From Vibrio pelagius (GTDB lineage: Bacteria; Pseudomonadota; Gammaproteobacteria; Enterobacterales; Vibrionaceae): a stretch of 64,000 bases of DNA. The notes under the pieces are model-generated. The model did no database searches. It was not told where the DNA came from and saw nothing but the letters and a program-made list of their open reading frames with translations. The position numbers and the translations under genes are program-made. Each line of letters begins with the position of its first letter. Within the stretch, counting starts at the first letter, position 1. Location of the stretch: NCBI RefSeq assembly GCF_024347575.1, contig NZ_AP025504.1, positions 992,001 to 1,056,000 on the forward strand, read 5' to 3'. Positions 16,466-25,029 of the stretch are shown here, one piece after another.

Positions 16466-17464
16466 TTAGAGTTCGACAAGCTCATTGCCACTCTTCTCAT
16501 GGTTGAAGTAATCCGTAATGCTGCCAAGTGTGGTGTTGGCAATGTTCGATAGGGCATCTTTGGTCAGAAACGCTTGGTGTCCAGTGAATAGCACGTTATG
16601 ACACGCGGACAAACGGCGGAACACGTCGTCGACAATCACATCATTAGACTTATCTTGGAAGAACAGCTCTTTCTCGTTGTCATACACATCAAGGCCTAGT
16701 GCGCCAATCTTGCTCTGTTTTAGAGCTTCAATCGCGGCTGTAGAATCCAGCAGTTCGCCACGACTGGTATTCACGATCATTACGCCATCTTTCATTTTAC
16801 TGAAGGCTTTCGCATCAAGTAGGTGATAGTTCTCTTTGCTCATTGGACAGTGCAGAGAAATCACGTCTGAGTGTTGGTATAGCTCATCGAGCTCAACATA
16901 TCTTGCACCCAGCTCTTCAGCAAGTGGGTTAGGGTATGGGTCGTAACATAGAATGTTCATTCCCAAGCCTTTTAGGATACGCATGGTCGCGAGGCCAATC
17001 TTACCTGAGCCGATGACACCGACGGTTTTACCGTAAAAGTTGAAACCAACCAAACCCTCGAGAGAGAAGTTCGCGTCACGAGTACGCTGATACGCCTTAT
17101 GCAGTTTTCGGTTTAGACACATCATCATGCCGACGGTGTGCTCAGCCACGGATTCTGGTGAGTAAGCAGGAACGCGAACAACCTGAAGTCCAAGATCTTT
17201 TGCTGCCTCTAGGTCAACTTTGTCGAACCCGGCACAACGCATGGCGATCAGCTTAGTGCCACCTTCGGCCAGTACTTGCAACACTTGGCGAGACAAGTCA
17301 TCGTTTACAAAAGCGCATACGACTTCACAATGGTGAGCCATTTTTGCTGTCTTGGTTGTTAAACGAAAATCGTGAAAATGAAACTCAGCCTTGAGTTCAC
17401 CCTTTGCCAGTGTGAATGACTTCTCGTCGTATGATTTTGAGCTAAAAAAAGCAATGTTGAGCAT
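16466..17464 (-). CDS. ldhA: D-lactate dehydrogenase (2-hydroxyacid dehydrogenase family)
   Basis: A 332-residue NAD-dependent D-2-hydroxyacid dehydrogenase that reduces pyruvate to D-lactate during fermentation. The NAD site is VGVIGSGKIGLATMRIL. The Arg/Glu/His catalytic set is in NTSRGELLD, GLDVYDNE and FTGHQAFLT. The N-terminal MLNIAFFSSKSYDEKSF matches the E. coli LdhA style. The ATG at 17464 has AGAGGAAG just upstream; a longer reading from 17491 is unlikely. It is monocistronic. Confidence 0.92.
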   Translation of the reverse strand: MLNIAFFSSKSYDEKSFTLAKGELKAEFHFHDFRLTTKTAKMAHHCEVVCAFVNDDLSRQVLQVLAEGGTKLIAMRCAGFDKVDLEAAKDLGLQVVRVPAYSPESVAEHTVGMMMCLNRKLHKAYQRTRDANFSLEGLVGFNFYGKTVGVIGSGKIGLATMRILKGLGMNILCYDPYPNPLAEELGARYVELDELYQHSDVISLHCPMSKENYHLLDAKAFSKMKDGVMIVNTSRGELLDSTAAIEALKQSKIGALGLDVYDNEKELFFQDKSNDVIVDDVFRRLSACHNVLFTGHQAFLTKDALSNIANTTLGSITDYFNHEKSGNELVEL

Positions 17465-17758
17465 GGCTTCCTCTCTTACCTTAAACATCAATAATAACTA
17501 TCAAAATAACCATTTCACGCAGTGTGCGCCACTTTAGATGTGTTGTCTATCATGATTAACCATTGTTTTTATTATGGTTATTGGTCGATTATGTATGCTG
17601 CTTGCTAGTGGAGACCTTAAGAGAGCATTGTTATTTTCGAGTATTGAATCTCTTCTTGGTCTCCTTATTTAGATCGTTCAATCGCTCAGTGGCTTGGTAT
17701 GCGTAAATGGGTCATAGAGTATGTTCATAGCTATTGCGTTTTAAGACGCGATTTCTGG

Positions 17759-18541
17759 TTACCAGTAATTTTCGCTACTGAATTGACCGGGTTTACGACG
17801 TAGGTGCTTTTCTAATCCGAGCTGATTTAAGGCTGCACTGGTGTCGCGAACCATTTCTGGATTGCCGCAAAGGTAGAAGAAACTACGCTCTTTATCGATA
17901 GTGACAGACGTGGCTTGCTCAAGGTCGCCTCCAAGTAACAGACTTGGGATTCGTCCGCGCAAAGTTCCGGCAACGGATTCTCGTGAAATAATTGGCACAT
18001 AATGAAGTGCTCCTTGAAAGTGTTGGATGAATGTTTGGATGCGCTCTTGATAAGTAAGATCAGCTTTCGTTCTTACTGCGTGAACGAGGATAAGGTGCTC
18101 AAACGGTAGAGGTGTCTCTTGTTGTTGAAGCTGTTCTAAAAGCGATAGAAAGGGGCCAATTGCTGTACCTGTTGACAACATCCATAGATCTTGAGCGGTC
18201 GAAGGGATCTCTTCGAGTGTCATAAATCCACTAGGACTTCGTCCAACAAACACCTCATCACCTTGTTGGAGCTGGTGGAGTCTCGGAGACAGTTGTCCGT
18301 CAGAGTCTTTCACTATCAGAAACTCTAAATGTTGATGGCCCTTAGTATGTGAAGGCGCATTCACCATTGAGTAGGCGCGTCTAACTAGCTCTCCTTGATC
18401 GTTTTCGAGCCCCAGCTTGGTAAACTGGCCTGCTAAATAGGGCGATATAGGCGCTTTCACTTCAATTGAGAAAAGTTGATGGTTCCAATCAGTTCGGTTA
18501 ACGACTTTCCCTGCGACTAAGCCATGTGGAAGTTCTGTCAT
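17759..18541 (-). CDS. fpr: Ferredoxin/flavodoxin-NADP+ reductase
   Basis: A 260-residue FAD-dependent reductase moving electrons between NADPH and ferredoxin or flavodoxin. The FAD motif is RRAYSMVNAP, the NADP-binding segment is LSTGTAIGPFLSLL, and FFYLCGNPEMV follows. It ends in ENYW, with the terminal aromatic residue typical of bacterial FPRs. A Fur-type box lies at 18618-18632, about 77 bp before the start, so expression should rise under iron limitation. Its divergent neighbour is an outer-membrane TonB receptor. Together they suggest uptake of an iron compound followed by reductive release, although FPR also serves general redox roles. Confidence 0.9.
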   Translation of the reverse strand: MTELPHGLVAGKVVNRTDWNHQLFSIEVKAPISPYLAGQFTKLGLENDQGELVRRAYSMVNAPSHTKGHQHLEFLIVKDSDGQLSPRLHQLQQGDEVFVGRSPSGFMTLEEIPSTAQDLWMLSTGTAIGPFLSLLEQLQQQETPLPFEHLILVHAVRTKADLTYQERIQTFIQHFQGALHYVPIISRESVAGTLRGRIPSLLLGGDLEQATSVTIDKERSFFYLCGNPEMVRDTSAALNQLGLEKHLRRKPGQFSSENYW

Positions 18542-18617
18542 CGTTTTGTTCTCCTATAAGATCCTCTAAGCATAATCAAAGATTCTCATATGAGAGTAGC
18601 AGATTACATGCCAAGAA

Positions 18618-18632
18618 TGAGAATTGTTATCA
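18618..18632. promoter_or_regulatory. Fur box upstream of fpr
   Basis: TGAGAATTGTTATCA matches the 7-1-7 Fur consensus TGATAATCATTATCA at 12 of 15 positions. Confidence 0.65.
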
Positions 18633-18880
18633 AATAAGATCTGAAAACCAATTATCTCACTTTTGATGTCATATTGACTGGTTTTTTATGTGTCATTATG
18701 ACCGTATGGGTGTTTTTTTAATTAAATTGATTTGCTTGGAGCCTGAAGAATGGATCTGAGTGAAGGCTTTATAGCATGCGCTTTTTGAGTCTCTTTGCGA
18801 GCTGTTTTTTTGATTCTTTTTATGAATAAGTTTTTGGGTGGATATTTAATTAATATTGTCGCTTGGAGATGTTTTTGATT

Positions 18881-18993
18881 TAAAAGCCGCCAGAAGTGGG
18901 CTGGCGGCTACCTATTCCTAGGGTTTTTGAAATATTCAGTTCAAAAAACAAGAGTTCAGTGAACATTTGTGAATAATACATCGGTACTTTATT
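18881..18993 (-). ncRNA. Candidate small RNA in the fpr-TonB receptor intergenic region
   Basis: On the minus strand AGCCGCCAG-N7-CTGGCGGCT (18909-18885) is followed by TTTTAAAT, a terminator-like hairpin, yet no minus-strand gene lies between it and the TonB receptor start at 19098. A transcript ending here must begin inside the gap. TATGCT (19006-19001) and TATTAT (18978-18973) are possible -10 elements giving products of roughly 85-110 nt, and the Fur box at 19027-19045 would overlap the former promoter. The 5' end is a guess. Confidence 0.3.
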
Positions 18994-19026
18994 AAAATAA
19001 AGCATAGAAAAGTAAAGAATGTAAAT

Positions 19027-19045
19027 GAGATGAATTATCATTTTC
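19027..19045. promoter_or_regulatory. Fur box upstream of the TonB-dependent receptor
   Basis: GAGATGAATTATCATTTTC matches the 19-bp Fur consensus at 13 positions and overlaps the expected -35 of a promoter whose -10 is TATTAT at 19052-19057. Confidence 0.6.
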
Positions 19046-19097
19046 ATCGTGTATTATGCACCGTTCTTGTTGTTGTTTATAAAATATAAGTACCATT

Positions 19098-21092
19098 ATG
19101 AAACTGAAGTCACTCTCTGCAGCGATTACCGTTGCACTTACTACTTTTGCTGCCCAAGCTGCCGATGAAACCGTTGTTGTTGTTGGCTCTGCCCTAGATC
19201 AACACGTTCAAACGGAGATCAACTCTGATACTCTGGAACAGAAACAAGCGTCAGATATTAAAGATGTTCTGAATACCATGCCGAGTGTAACGGTAGATGG
19301 TAACGCTCGATACTCTCGTAAAGTCTTCATCCGTGGTATGGAGGATAAGTTCTCAGTTGTTACCATCGATGGCGCTCGCCAAGAAGGTCAACTGTTCCAT
19401 CACTCAGGTGACCAGACGTTTGATCCTGCAATGCTGAAATCAGCAGAAATCACCCTAGGTGGTAACTCTGTACTTTCTGGTGCGGGTGCGATTAACGGCT
19501 CATTCAGCTACGAAACAAAAGATCCGAGTGACTTACTACGTGGTGATGAAACGATTGGGGCACGTGTCAAGACTGGCTACCAAACGGCTTATGAGCGTTT
19601 CACAACTAACGTGGCGGTTTACGCAAAGCTAAACGACAAACTGCAGTTCATGGGTATCGCAAACTACTCTGAAGATGGTGACTTACATATCCCTGGTGAA
19701 GATGATGTAACTTCTAAGCAAGGTGAATTAAAGTCTGGTTTAGCAAAAGTGGTCTTTATTCCAAACGACGCCAACGAATTTAAGCTGACATTCAACAAAT
19801 ACGAAGATGGTGGTAAGCGCCAGCTATCAGGTGAAAAAGCGGGTGCGCTATACGCAGATGATGAGCACAACTATCACGCAATTAGTCGTGACACTGTAAC
19901 CTTAAACCATCATTACGATAATGGCAGCGATCTTGTAAACCTAACAACTGACCTATACTACAACCGTCAGTACATGGACCGTGATGCTGTAGTTTCTAAT
20001 ACCAGTAGCGGTGACCTATCCATTCCGGACCGAGAGTACAATGTGACAACCATTGGTGGTGATATTCGCAATATCTCATGGATCGGCGAGCATGAGTTGA
20101 CTTACGGTGTTGAAGGTTACAAAGCCAAACAGTGGATTGATTCTGGCTTAGGTGTGTATACGTCTGGTACTAATATTGGACAGACTAAGAACTACGATAT
20201 GGATGGTGGTACGGTTACTGCTTACGGTATCTATGCGCAAGACGCTTTTGAAATCAGTGATTTCCGTTTTGTAACAGGTCTGCGTTATGACATCCATGAG
20301 CTAGGTGGTGTGTTCTCTGGTAAGTACGATCAACTTTCACCTAAGTTCCAAGGTGAGCACCAAACAACAGATAACCTAAGATTACGTGTTGGTTACGGTC
20401 GTCTATTTAAAGGTGCTGCACTTCCTGAAACGCTAACGATGAAAGCTGCGAGCGATGTAAAGCAAGCGGATACAAAGGCGATGACAGGTAACAACTACGA
20501 AGCGGGCTTTGATTACGATCTGTCTGATTTGCTTGCAGCTGATCATGCCATCTTAGGTTTCACCGTTTACCAGTATGATCTTGATAATCAGATGCACCCA
20601 ACTAAGAACAACACAACACTGGCAAACCAGTACGATGTTGAAGTATGGGGTGTTGAGACAGTATTAACATACAGCATTGATGACTTTGCGCTATACGCGA
20701 ACCACTCGTTCTCTGATGGTGACCAAACCAGTCTAAAAGATGGCACAACAAGCCATATGAACAAGACTGGTATTCATAACATCAAAGCGGGTTTCAACTA
20801 CAGCCTATCGAACGAGCTAGTGTTTGGTTGGGATGCGCGTTTTGTTCCGGGTAATGATTACACAGATGAAGATGGCGTGAAGATTGAACGTGCTGGCTTC
20901 GGTACTCACAACATTTGGGCGGCTTACGTTCCAGATTTTGCTAAGGATCTGTCGGTTAACCTTGCTGTCGATAACCTATTTGATAAGAAGTACGCTGAGC
21001 ACACAGGCTTTGGTATCTCTTGGGGTTCTGAGAAATACACCAGCTACGAAGCAGGTCGTAACTTCAAAGCTTCTGTTGCTTACAGCTTCTAA
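19098..21092 (+). CDS. TonB-dependent outer-membrane receptor, Fur-regulated
   Basis: A 664-residue gated-pore receptor. The signal peptide is residues 1-21 (cleavage after AQA). The TonB box region is ETVVVVGS. The plug domain contains IKDVLNTMPSVTVDG and FIRGMEDKFSVVTIDGARQEG, and a 22-strand barrel follows, ending in the aromatic residue needed for BamA recognition (ASVAYSF). It imports an iron compound, heme or siderophore, using TonB energy. The heme-receptor FRAP/NPNL signature is not clearly present (YGRLFKGAALPETL occupies that place), so I do not name the ligand. It is monocistronic between a Fur box and a strong terminator and divergent from fpr. Confidence 0.9.
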   Translation: MKLKSLSAAITVALTTFAAQAADETVVVVGSALDQHVQTEINSDTLEQKQASDIKDVLNTMPSVTVDGNARYSRKVFIRGMEDKFSVVTIDGARQEGQLFHHSGDQTFDPAMLKSAEITLGGNSVLSGAGAINGSFSYETKDPSDLLRGDETIGARVKTGYQTAYERFTTNVAVYAKLNDKLQFMGIANYSEDGDLHIPGEDDVTSKQGELKSGLAKVVFIPNDANEFKLTFNKYEDGGKRQLSGEKAGALYADDEHNYHAISRDTVTLNHHYDNGSDLVNLTTDLYYNRQYMDRDAVVSNTSSGDLSIPDREYNVTTIGGDIRNISWIGEHELTYGVEGYKAKQWIDSGLGVYTSGTNIGQTKNYDMDGGTVTAYGIYAQDAFEISDFRFVTGLRYDIHELGGVFSGKYDQLSPKFQGEHQTTDNLRLRVGYGRLFKGAALPETLTMKAASDVKQADTKAMTGNNYEAGFDYDLSDLLAADHAILGFTVYQYDLDNQMHPTKNNTTLANQYDVEVWGVETVLTYSIDDFALYANHSFSDGDQTSLKDGTTSHMNKTGIHNIKAGFNYSLSNELVFGWDARFVPGNDYTDEDGVKIERAGFGTHNIWAAYVPDFAKDLSVNLAVDNLFDKKYAEHTGFGISWGSEKYTSYEAGRNFKASVAYSF

Positions 21093-21109
21093 AAAAACAG
21101 ACACTGCCT

Positions 21110-21146
21110 AGAGCAAGCCCCGCATTACGCGGGGTTTGTTCTTTTT
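21110..21146 (+). terminator. Terminator of the TonB receptor gene
   Basis: AGAGCAAGCCCCGC pairs with GCGGGGTTTGTTCT (one G-U pair), followed by TTTT. Confidence 0.85.
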
Positions 21147-21186
21147 GGAGACAGAAATTTTGACATCTTGAGTCAATGCCTCGTAT

Positions 21187-21978
21187 TTAAAACTCTAACG
21201 TTTCACCATCTTCAGGAATCAACACCTTGTCAGCTAATTGATGATGCTCAAGCGTCTGCTTTAATGTTGAACGTTCGATAGGGCAGTGATTCAACGCTTC
21301 CATATGATTGGCGATCACTTTACCTGGAGAAAGGAGGATAAACTCCATCACTTCATCGGTTGGCATCAATAAAGGCTGTCCCACATCCATTTGAGCTTGA
21401 CCAGTTGCCACTACAGTAATGTCGGGCTTTAGCTCGGTTAGCGCACGCTTCACGTCGTCAGTCAGTACCGTATCACCACTGATGTAAATTGAGGGTTCAT
21501 TTGGAAGCTCTAAATAGAATCCACAGCCATTTGCCATCACTTTATGGATCCAGCCATGACCATGTTGCGCAGGCACCGCGGTGATTTTCCCCTCTAAATA
21601 ATCGGTCTCGACCCAGTTGTCTAAACCGTGACTCACGGTAATCCCATACTTCTCTAAGTAAGCTTTGTCTTTGCTTGGTGTGGCGACTGCAATACCGTTA
21701 TTAACCAAGAAAGCCTCACCTGCCGTGTCTAGGTGGTCACCATGTTGTAGGGGTTTGAAACCAAAGGTTTGACTGTGTGTGATTAAAGCGTGAGTCACCG
21801 TATCAAGTAATGGCCCTGCATTGGCGGGTAAGTCTACGGTTGGGTTCTTGGCTGCTTTGAAGCGCAGTACAGAGAACGGAGGCAGTGAGCCTTTTTCACC
21901 TAGCATCGGATCAATCAGAATACGGTATTGGCCTGATTCAATTATAAAAGTGGCACTGCGAAGGTGATGAATTTTCAT
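21187..21978 (-). CDS. MBL-fold metallo-hydrolase with an unusual metal motif
   Basis: A 263-residue metallo-beta-lactamase-fold protein (UlaG/L-ascorbate lactonase-like layout). The first metal motif, normally THxHxDH, reads THSQTFGFKPLQHGDHLD, as if ten residues had been inserted after the first His. VPAQHGHGW and ISGDTVLTDD supply the later ligands, and IANHMEALNHC the C-terminal one. Without the normal spacing the metal site may be altered. It is divergent from a GlxA-type AraC regulator, which is its likely controller. Substrate unknown. Confidence 0.8.
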   Translation of the reverse strand: MKIHHLRSATFIIESGQYRILIDPMLGEKGSLPPFSVLRFKAAKNPTVDLPANAGPLLDTVTHALITHSQTFGFKPLQHGDHLDTAGEAFLVNNGIAVATPSKDKAYLEKYGITVSHGLDNWVETDYLEGKITAVPAQHGHGWIHKVMANGCGFYLELPNEPSIYISGDTVLTDDVKRALTELKPDITVVATGQAQMDVGQPLLMPTDEVMEFILLSPGKVIANHMEALNHCPIERSTLKQTLEHHQLADKVLIPEDGETLEF

Positions 21979-22096
21979 GATGTTTGCTCCGATGAATTAA
22001 TGTCCAACAATTATGGTGCAGAGTGAAAAAGTGTAATACTGTGTTTAAGGTAATCTATCGCTCAAATTGGGCCATTGTTCTATTGAGGTCATTTTT

Positions 22097-23068
22097 ATGC
22101 TTTCGTCTTCTACTGAGCCTGTAAAAGTCGCTGTGATCGCGTTTGAAGGGATCAGCGCATTTCATTTGTCGGTGCCCTGTTTGGTTTTTCAAGATGTATT
22201 CATTGAGCAGCAACCCAAGTTTTCAGTGAGCTTGTGCAGTGTCTCTGGGGCTGAGTTTCCTTCGGGATCAGGCTTTGGTATCAGTATAGAAGAGGGGATT
22301 GAGCGTGCTCACGATTGCGACATTATTGTAGTGCCGAGTTGGCCTAACTCTTTACCTCAGGTGCCGAAAGCTCTAATTGATGAGCTGATATTGTGTCATT
22401 CGCAAGGTAAAACCATTGTCGGGCTCTGCTTGGGTGCATTTGTGTTGGCAGAAGCGGGGTTACTCGACGGCAAGAAGGCGACGACTCACTGGGCTTTTAG
22501 TCCGCAGTTCAAGGAGCGCTTTCCTTTGGTCGAATTCGATGAACAGCCTCTGTTCATTGATAACGAGAGCACGATTACTTCAGCGGGTACCGCAGCTGCG
22601 TTGGATTGCTGCTTACATATTGTGAGGAAAGTATGTGGGACTGAGGTCGCGACTCAACTTGCGCGTATTATGGTCACGGCCCCGTATCGCTCTGGTGGTC
22701 AACAGCAATACATTCCGACGCCGATACAAACTAAGCCAACTCAGGCAATTAGCTTTGAAGGTGTGATTCAGGAGATAGAGCAGAACCTAACTAAGTCATA
22801 CAACCTAGATGAAGTCGCTTCATTGTGTGCAATGAGTCGACGTACGTTTACCCGTCAGTTTAAAGCGGCGTATGGGTGTTCGTTTGGTGAATGGTTACTG
22901 CAACAGCGTTTGAAACTTAGTCAGCGATTGTTAGAGTCCACCGACTACGCAATTCACCAAGTGGCAGAGCAAGCAGGCTTTGGGTCTGAGAGTGTCTTTC
23001 GCAAGCACTTTAAAGCGACTTTTAACTTGGCTCCCACCCAATGGCGTGACAAATTCACTAAAGTCTAA
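22097..23068 (+). CDS. GlxA-family transcriptional regulator (DJ-1/PfpI + AraC HTH)
   Basis: A 323-residue regulator. The N-terminal DJ-1/PfpI-like domain has the nucleophile-elbow segment GLCLGAFVLAEAGLL, and the C-terminal AraC domain shows two helix-turn-helices (NLDEVASLCAMSRRTFTRQF and AIHQVAEQAGFGSESVFRKH). The start at 22097 follows GAGG at about 22085. GlxA-type proteins sense small metabolites through the PfpI-like domain; the ligand is unknown. It is divergent from the metallo-hydrolase gene. Confidence 0.88.
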   Translation: MLSSSTEPVKVAVIAFEGISAFHLSVPCLVFQDVFIEQQPKFSVSLCSVSGAEFPSGSGFGISIEEGIERAHDCDIIVVPSWPNSLPQVPKALIDELILCHSQGKTIVGLCLGAFVLAEAGLLDGKKATTHWAFSPQFKERFPLVEFDEQPLFIDNESTITSAGTAAALDCCLHIVRKVCGTEVATQLARIMVTAPYRSGGQQQYIPTPIQTKPTQAISFEGVIQEIEQNLTKSYNLDEVASLCAMSRRTFTRQFKAAYGCSFGEWLLQQRLKLSQRLLESTDYAIHQVAEQAGFGSESVFRKHFKATFNLAPTQWRDKFTKV

Positions 23069-23190
23069 CTGCTATGACCACTCGGTAAATATGTCATAAA
23101 TATTTCAATCGGTAGATAGAGAGGCTGTGAAAAAGGTATAATATGCGCTCCTGTTTTATACCGAATTTCGTTAAGTTACTGTTTACCAAT

Positions 23191-24078
23191 ATGTTAGATA
23201 ACTTCCGTTTAGTCATCAGTGTTACCTTGGTGACTATCAACACTGCCGTGATAACGGTGCTGATCTCTTTGCTTGCCTTGATTAAACTGCTCATTCCTGT
23301 TGCCTCGGTAACAAAATTGTCTAACCGTGCGTCTGATGCTGTATTTTGGCTTTGGGCGACGGTGAATCTCGGTATTTTGTCTTCGATGAACCGTATCGAT
23401 TGGCAAATTGAAGGGGGTGAGGAATTATCAAAAGAGCAGTGGTATTTGATGATGTCGAATCATCGCAGTTGGGCAGATATTGTGGTTTTAGCCTCGGTGA
23501 TGAAAGACAGAATGCCAATGCCGAAGTTCTTCCTTAAGCACGACCTTCTTTATGTACCGTTTGTGGGCTTGGCGTGTTGGGGCTTGGATATGCCGTTTAT
23601 GAGAAGGCATTCGCGCGAGTTTCTGCTTAAAAACCCAGAACGCCGCAACGATGATTTCAATGCGATTCAGAAATCTTGTCAGAAGTTTCAAAACAACCCG
23701 ACGACTGTAGTGAACTTCGTGGAAGGTACGCGAGTGAATGCTGATAAGCTGGCGACAGTGAAAACTCCTTACCAACATCTACTAAAGCCAAAAACGGGTG
23801 GTGTGGCGTTTGCTCTTTCTAATATGGGCCATATGCTCAATGGTGTCGTTGATGTGACACTGGCGTATCCAGAGAATCAAGAATCACCATTTGAGGATAT
23901 GCTCAAAGGCAAGATGACCAAAATTGTGGTGCGAATTAAGGTACACCCAATGGATGAAAATTTAGACGGCAACTACTTTGAAGATAAAGTCTTCAAGCGT
24001 CGTTTCCACGGTTGGTTAAATGGAACCTGGGAAGAGAAAGACCAGTACCTTGATGGCGTGTATAGCAGTAAGCAATAG
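23191..24078 (+). CDS. Lysophospholipid acyltransferase (YihG/PlsC family)
   Basis: A 296-residue membrane-associated 1-acyl-sn-glycerol-3-phosphate acyltransferase-like protein. N-terminal hydrophobic segments (residues about 5-40) are followed by the HX4D catalytic motif NHRSWAD and the substrate-binding NFVEGTR. KFFLKHDLLYVPFVGLACWGLDMPFMRR is the YihG-type block, given here only as its approximate location (residues about 111-138). YihG relatives place unsaturated or branched acyl chains at the sn-2 position. A TATAAT lies near 23138-23143. The start at 23191 is chosen over 23143 because the upstream codons overlap the promoter. Confidence 0.82.
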   Translation: MLDNFRLVISVTLVTINTAVITVLISLLALIKLLIPVASVTKLSNRASDAVFWLWATVNLGILSSMNRIDWQIEGGEELSKEQWYLMMSNHRSWADIVVLASVMKDRMPMPKFFLKHDLLYVPFVGLACWGLDMPFMRRHSREFLLKNPERRNDDFNAIQKSCQKFQNNPTTVVNFVEGTRVNADKLATVKTPYQHLLKPKTGGVAFALSNMGHMLNGVVDVTLAYPENQESPFEDMLKGKMTKIVVRIKVHPMDENLDGNYFEDKVFKRRFHGWLNGTWEEKDQYLDGVYSSKQ

Positions 24079-24104
24079 CCTACGTCATTGATGCCAGAGA
24101 CAAG

Positions 24105-24134
24105 AAAGCCGATTGATTTCAATCGGCTTTTTCT
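24105..24134. terminator. Bidirectional terminator
   Basis: AAAGCCGATTGA (24105-24116) pairs with TCAATCGGCTTT (24119-24130), with T/A runs on both sides, between the acyltransferase gene and the convergent methyltransferase gene. Confidence 0.85.
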
Positions 24135-24161
24135 TTGTCTTCGATTTGCAGTTCTAGATAT

Positions 24162-24902
24162 TTAAACGGCTTGGTATTGCTCAATGATATGAGCCACAGA
24201 ATTGGGCTTTCCTTGCTTTTCTAAACCAAAAGAGATGCGCTGATAGTGCTGTAAGGTACGCTGCTTGTACCTCTCAATGACGAGCTGCTCTTTTTTATTG
24301 TTAGGTAACCAAATCTTGTTACCAATCGGAGACACTTTGTGTTGGTGTAAGTGAGTGTTTGCTAACCCGATAGTGCCTGGTTGATAAGTTACATGCAGTA
24401 TTTCATAGAAGCGTCGATTCTCTTCGACGAGCTTTTCATCGATCATCGAGAAGTCACCTTTCCCGAGATACTCACGTAGCTCAAACAGTTGATGGACTGG
24501 GCACAGTAGAAAATCAAAGGAGATATTTGGGTTATTTGAAATAACGGCTTTGATTAACGTCTGCGTTAGCTCTCCGCCGACACCCGCAATCACAACCAGA
24601 TGTTTGCCGCTGTGATCAGATAGCGGTAACTGACTCATGTCCATACAGTGAACATGCCACTGTGGAGGAGTCTTGTTGTCTAGGGTATTCAGCTTATCTG
24701 AGAAAAAATGCTGACTCAGTGTTGCTTCCAGCTCGGTCATTAGGCTGGGAACAATATCAACAAAGTGAATATTCGGCGCTTTTTTATCAATCAATAGGTG
24801 TATACCTAAGTGGCCATGATCGCAGCAGCAATCCCAGATGTGATCATAGGGTTGAGTGATGAGGTCACTGATAGATTGAAGTCGATGACTGAGCTTTATC
24901 AT
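24162..24902 (-). CDS. TrmK-like tRNA (adenine-N1) methyltransferase
   Basis: A 246-residue class I SAM-dependent methyltransferase of the TrmK/YtfP family (DUF633). The start of the Rossmann fold reads HIWDCCCDHGHLGIHLL, which in TrmK is the SAM site (D-x-G-x-DHGxLP). VVIAGVGGELTQTLI is motif IV, where TrmK has AGMGG. LLCPVHQLFELREYL and FEILHVTY complete the family pattern. TrmK methylates adenine 22 of tRNA. The ATG at 24902 is preferred; a longer frame to 25103 would run through a terminator hairpin and into the next gene. Confidence 0.75.
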   Translation of the reverse strand: MIKLSHRLQSISDLITQPYDHIWDCCCDHGHLGIHLLIDKKAPNIHFVDIVPSLMTELEATLSQHFFSDKLNTLDNKTPPQWHVHCMDMSQLPLSDHSGKHLVVIAGVGGELTQTLIKAVISNNPNISFDFLLCPVHQLFELREYLGKGDFSMIDEKLVEENRRFYEILHVTYQPGTIGLANTHLHQHKVSPIGNKIWLPNNKKEQLVIERYKQRTLQHYQRISFGLEKQGKPNSVAHIIEQYQAV

Positions 24903-24974
24903 AAGAAGGTTCTTTCTATTGATTGAGTGAATGACTGCGTTGGATATGACCGGAGAGGCATTGTAGTCGGTTTC

Positions 24975-25015
24975 AGAAAAAACAAAAGCATCGAAGAGTG
25001 GGTTCGATGCTTTTG
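24975..25015 (-). terminator. Terminator of the degenerate GGDEF gene
   Basis: A 13-bp perfect stem, CAAAAGCATCGAA (24983-24995) with TTCGATGCTTTTG (25003-25015), followed on the minus strand by a T run. Confidence 0.88.
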
Positions 25016-25029
25016 TCGGTTTTATCTCT

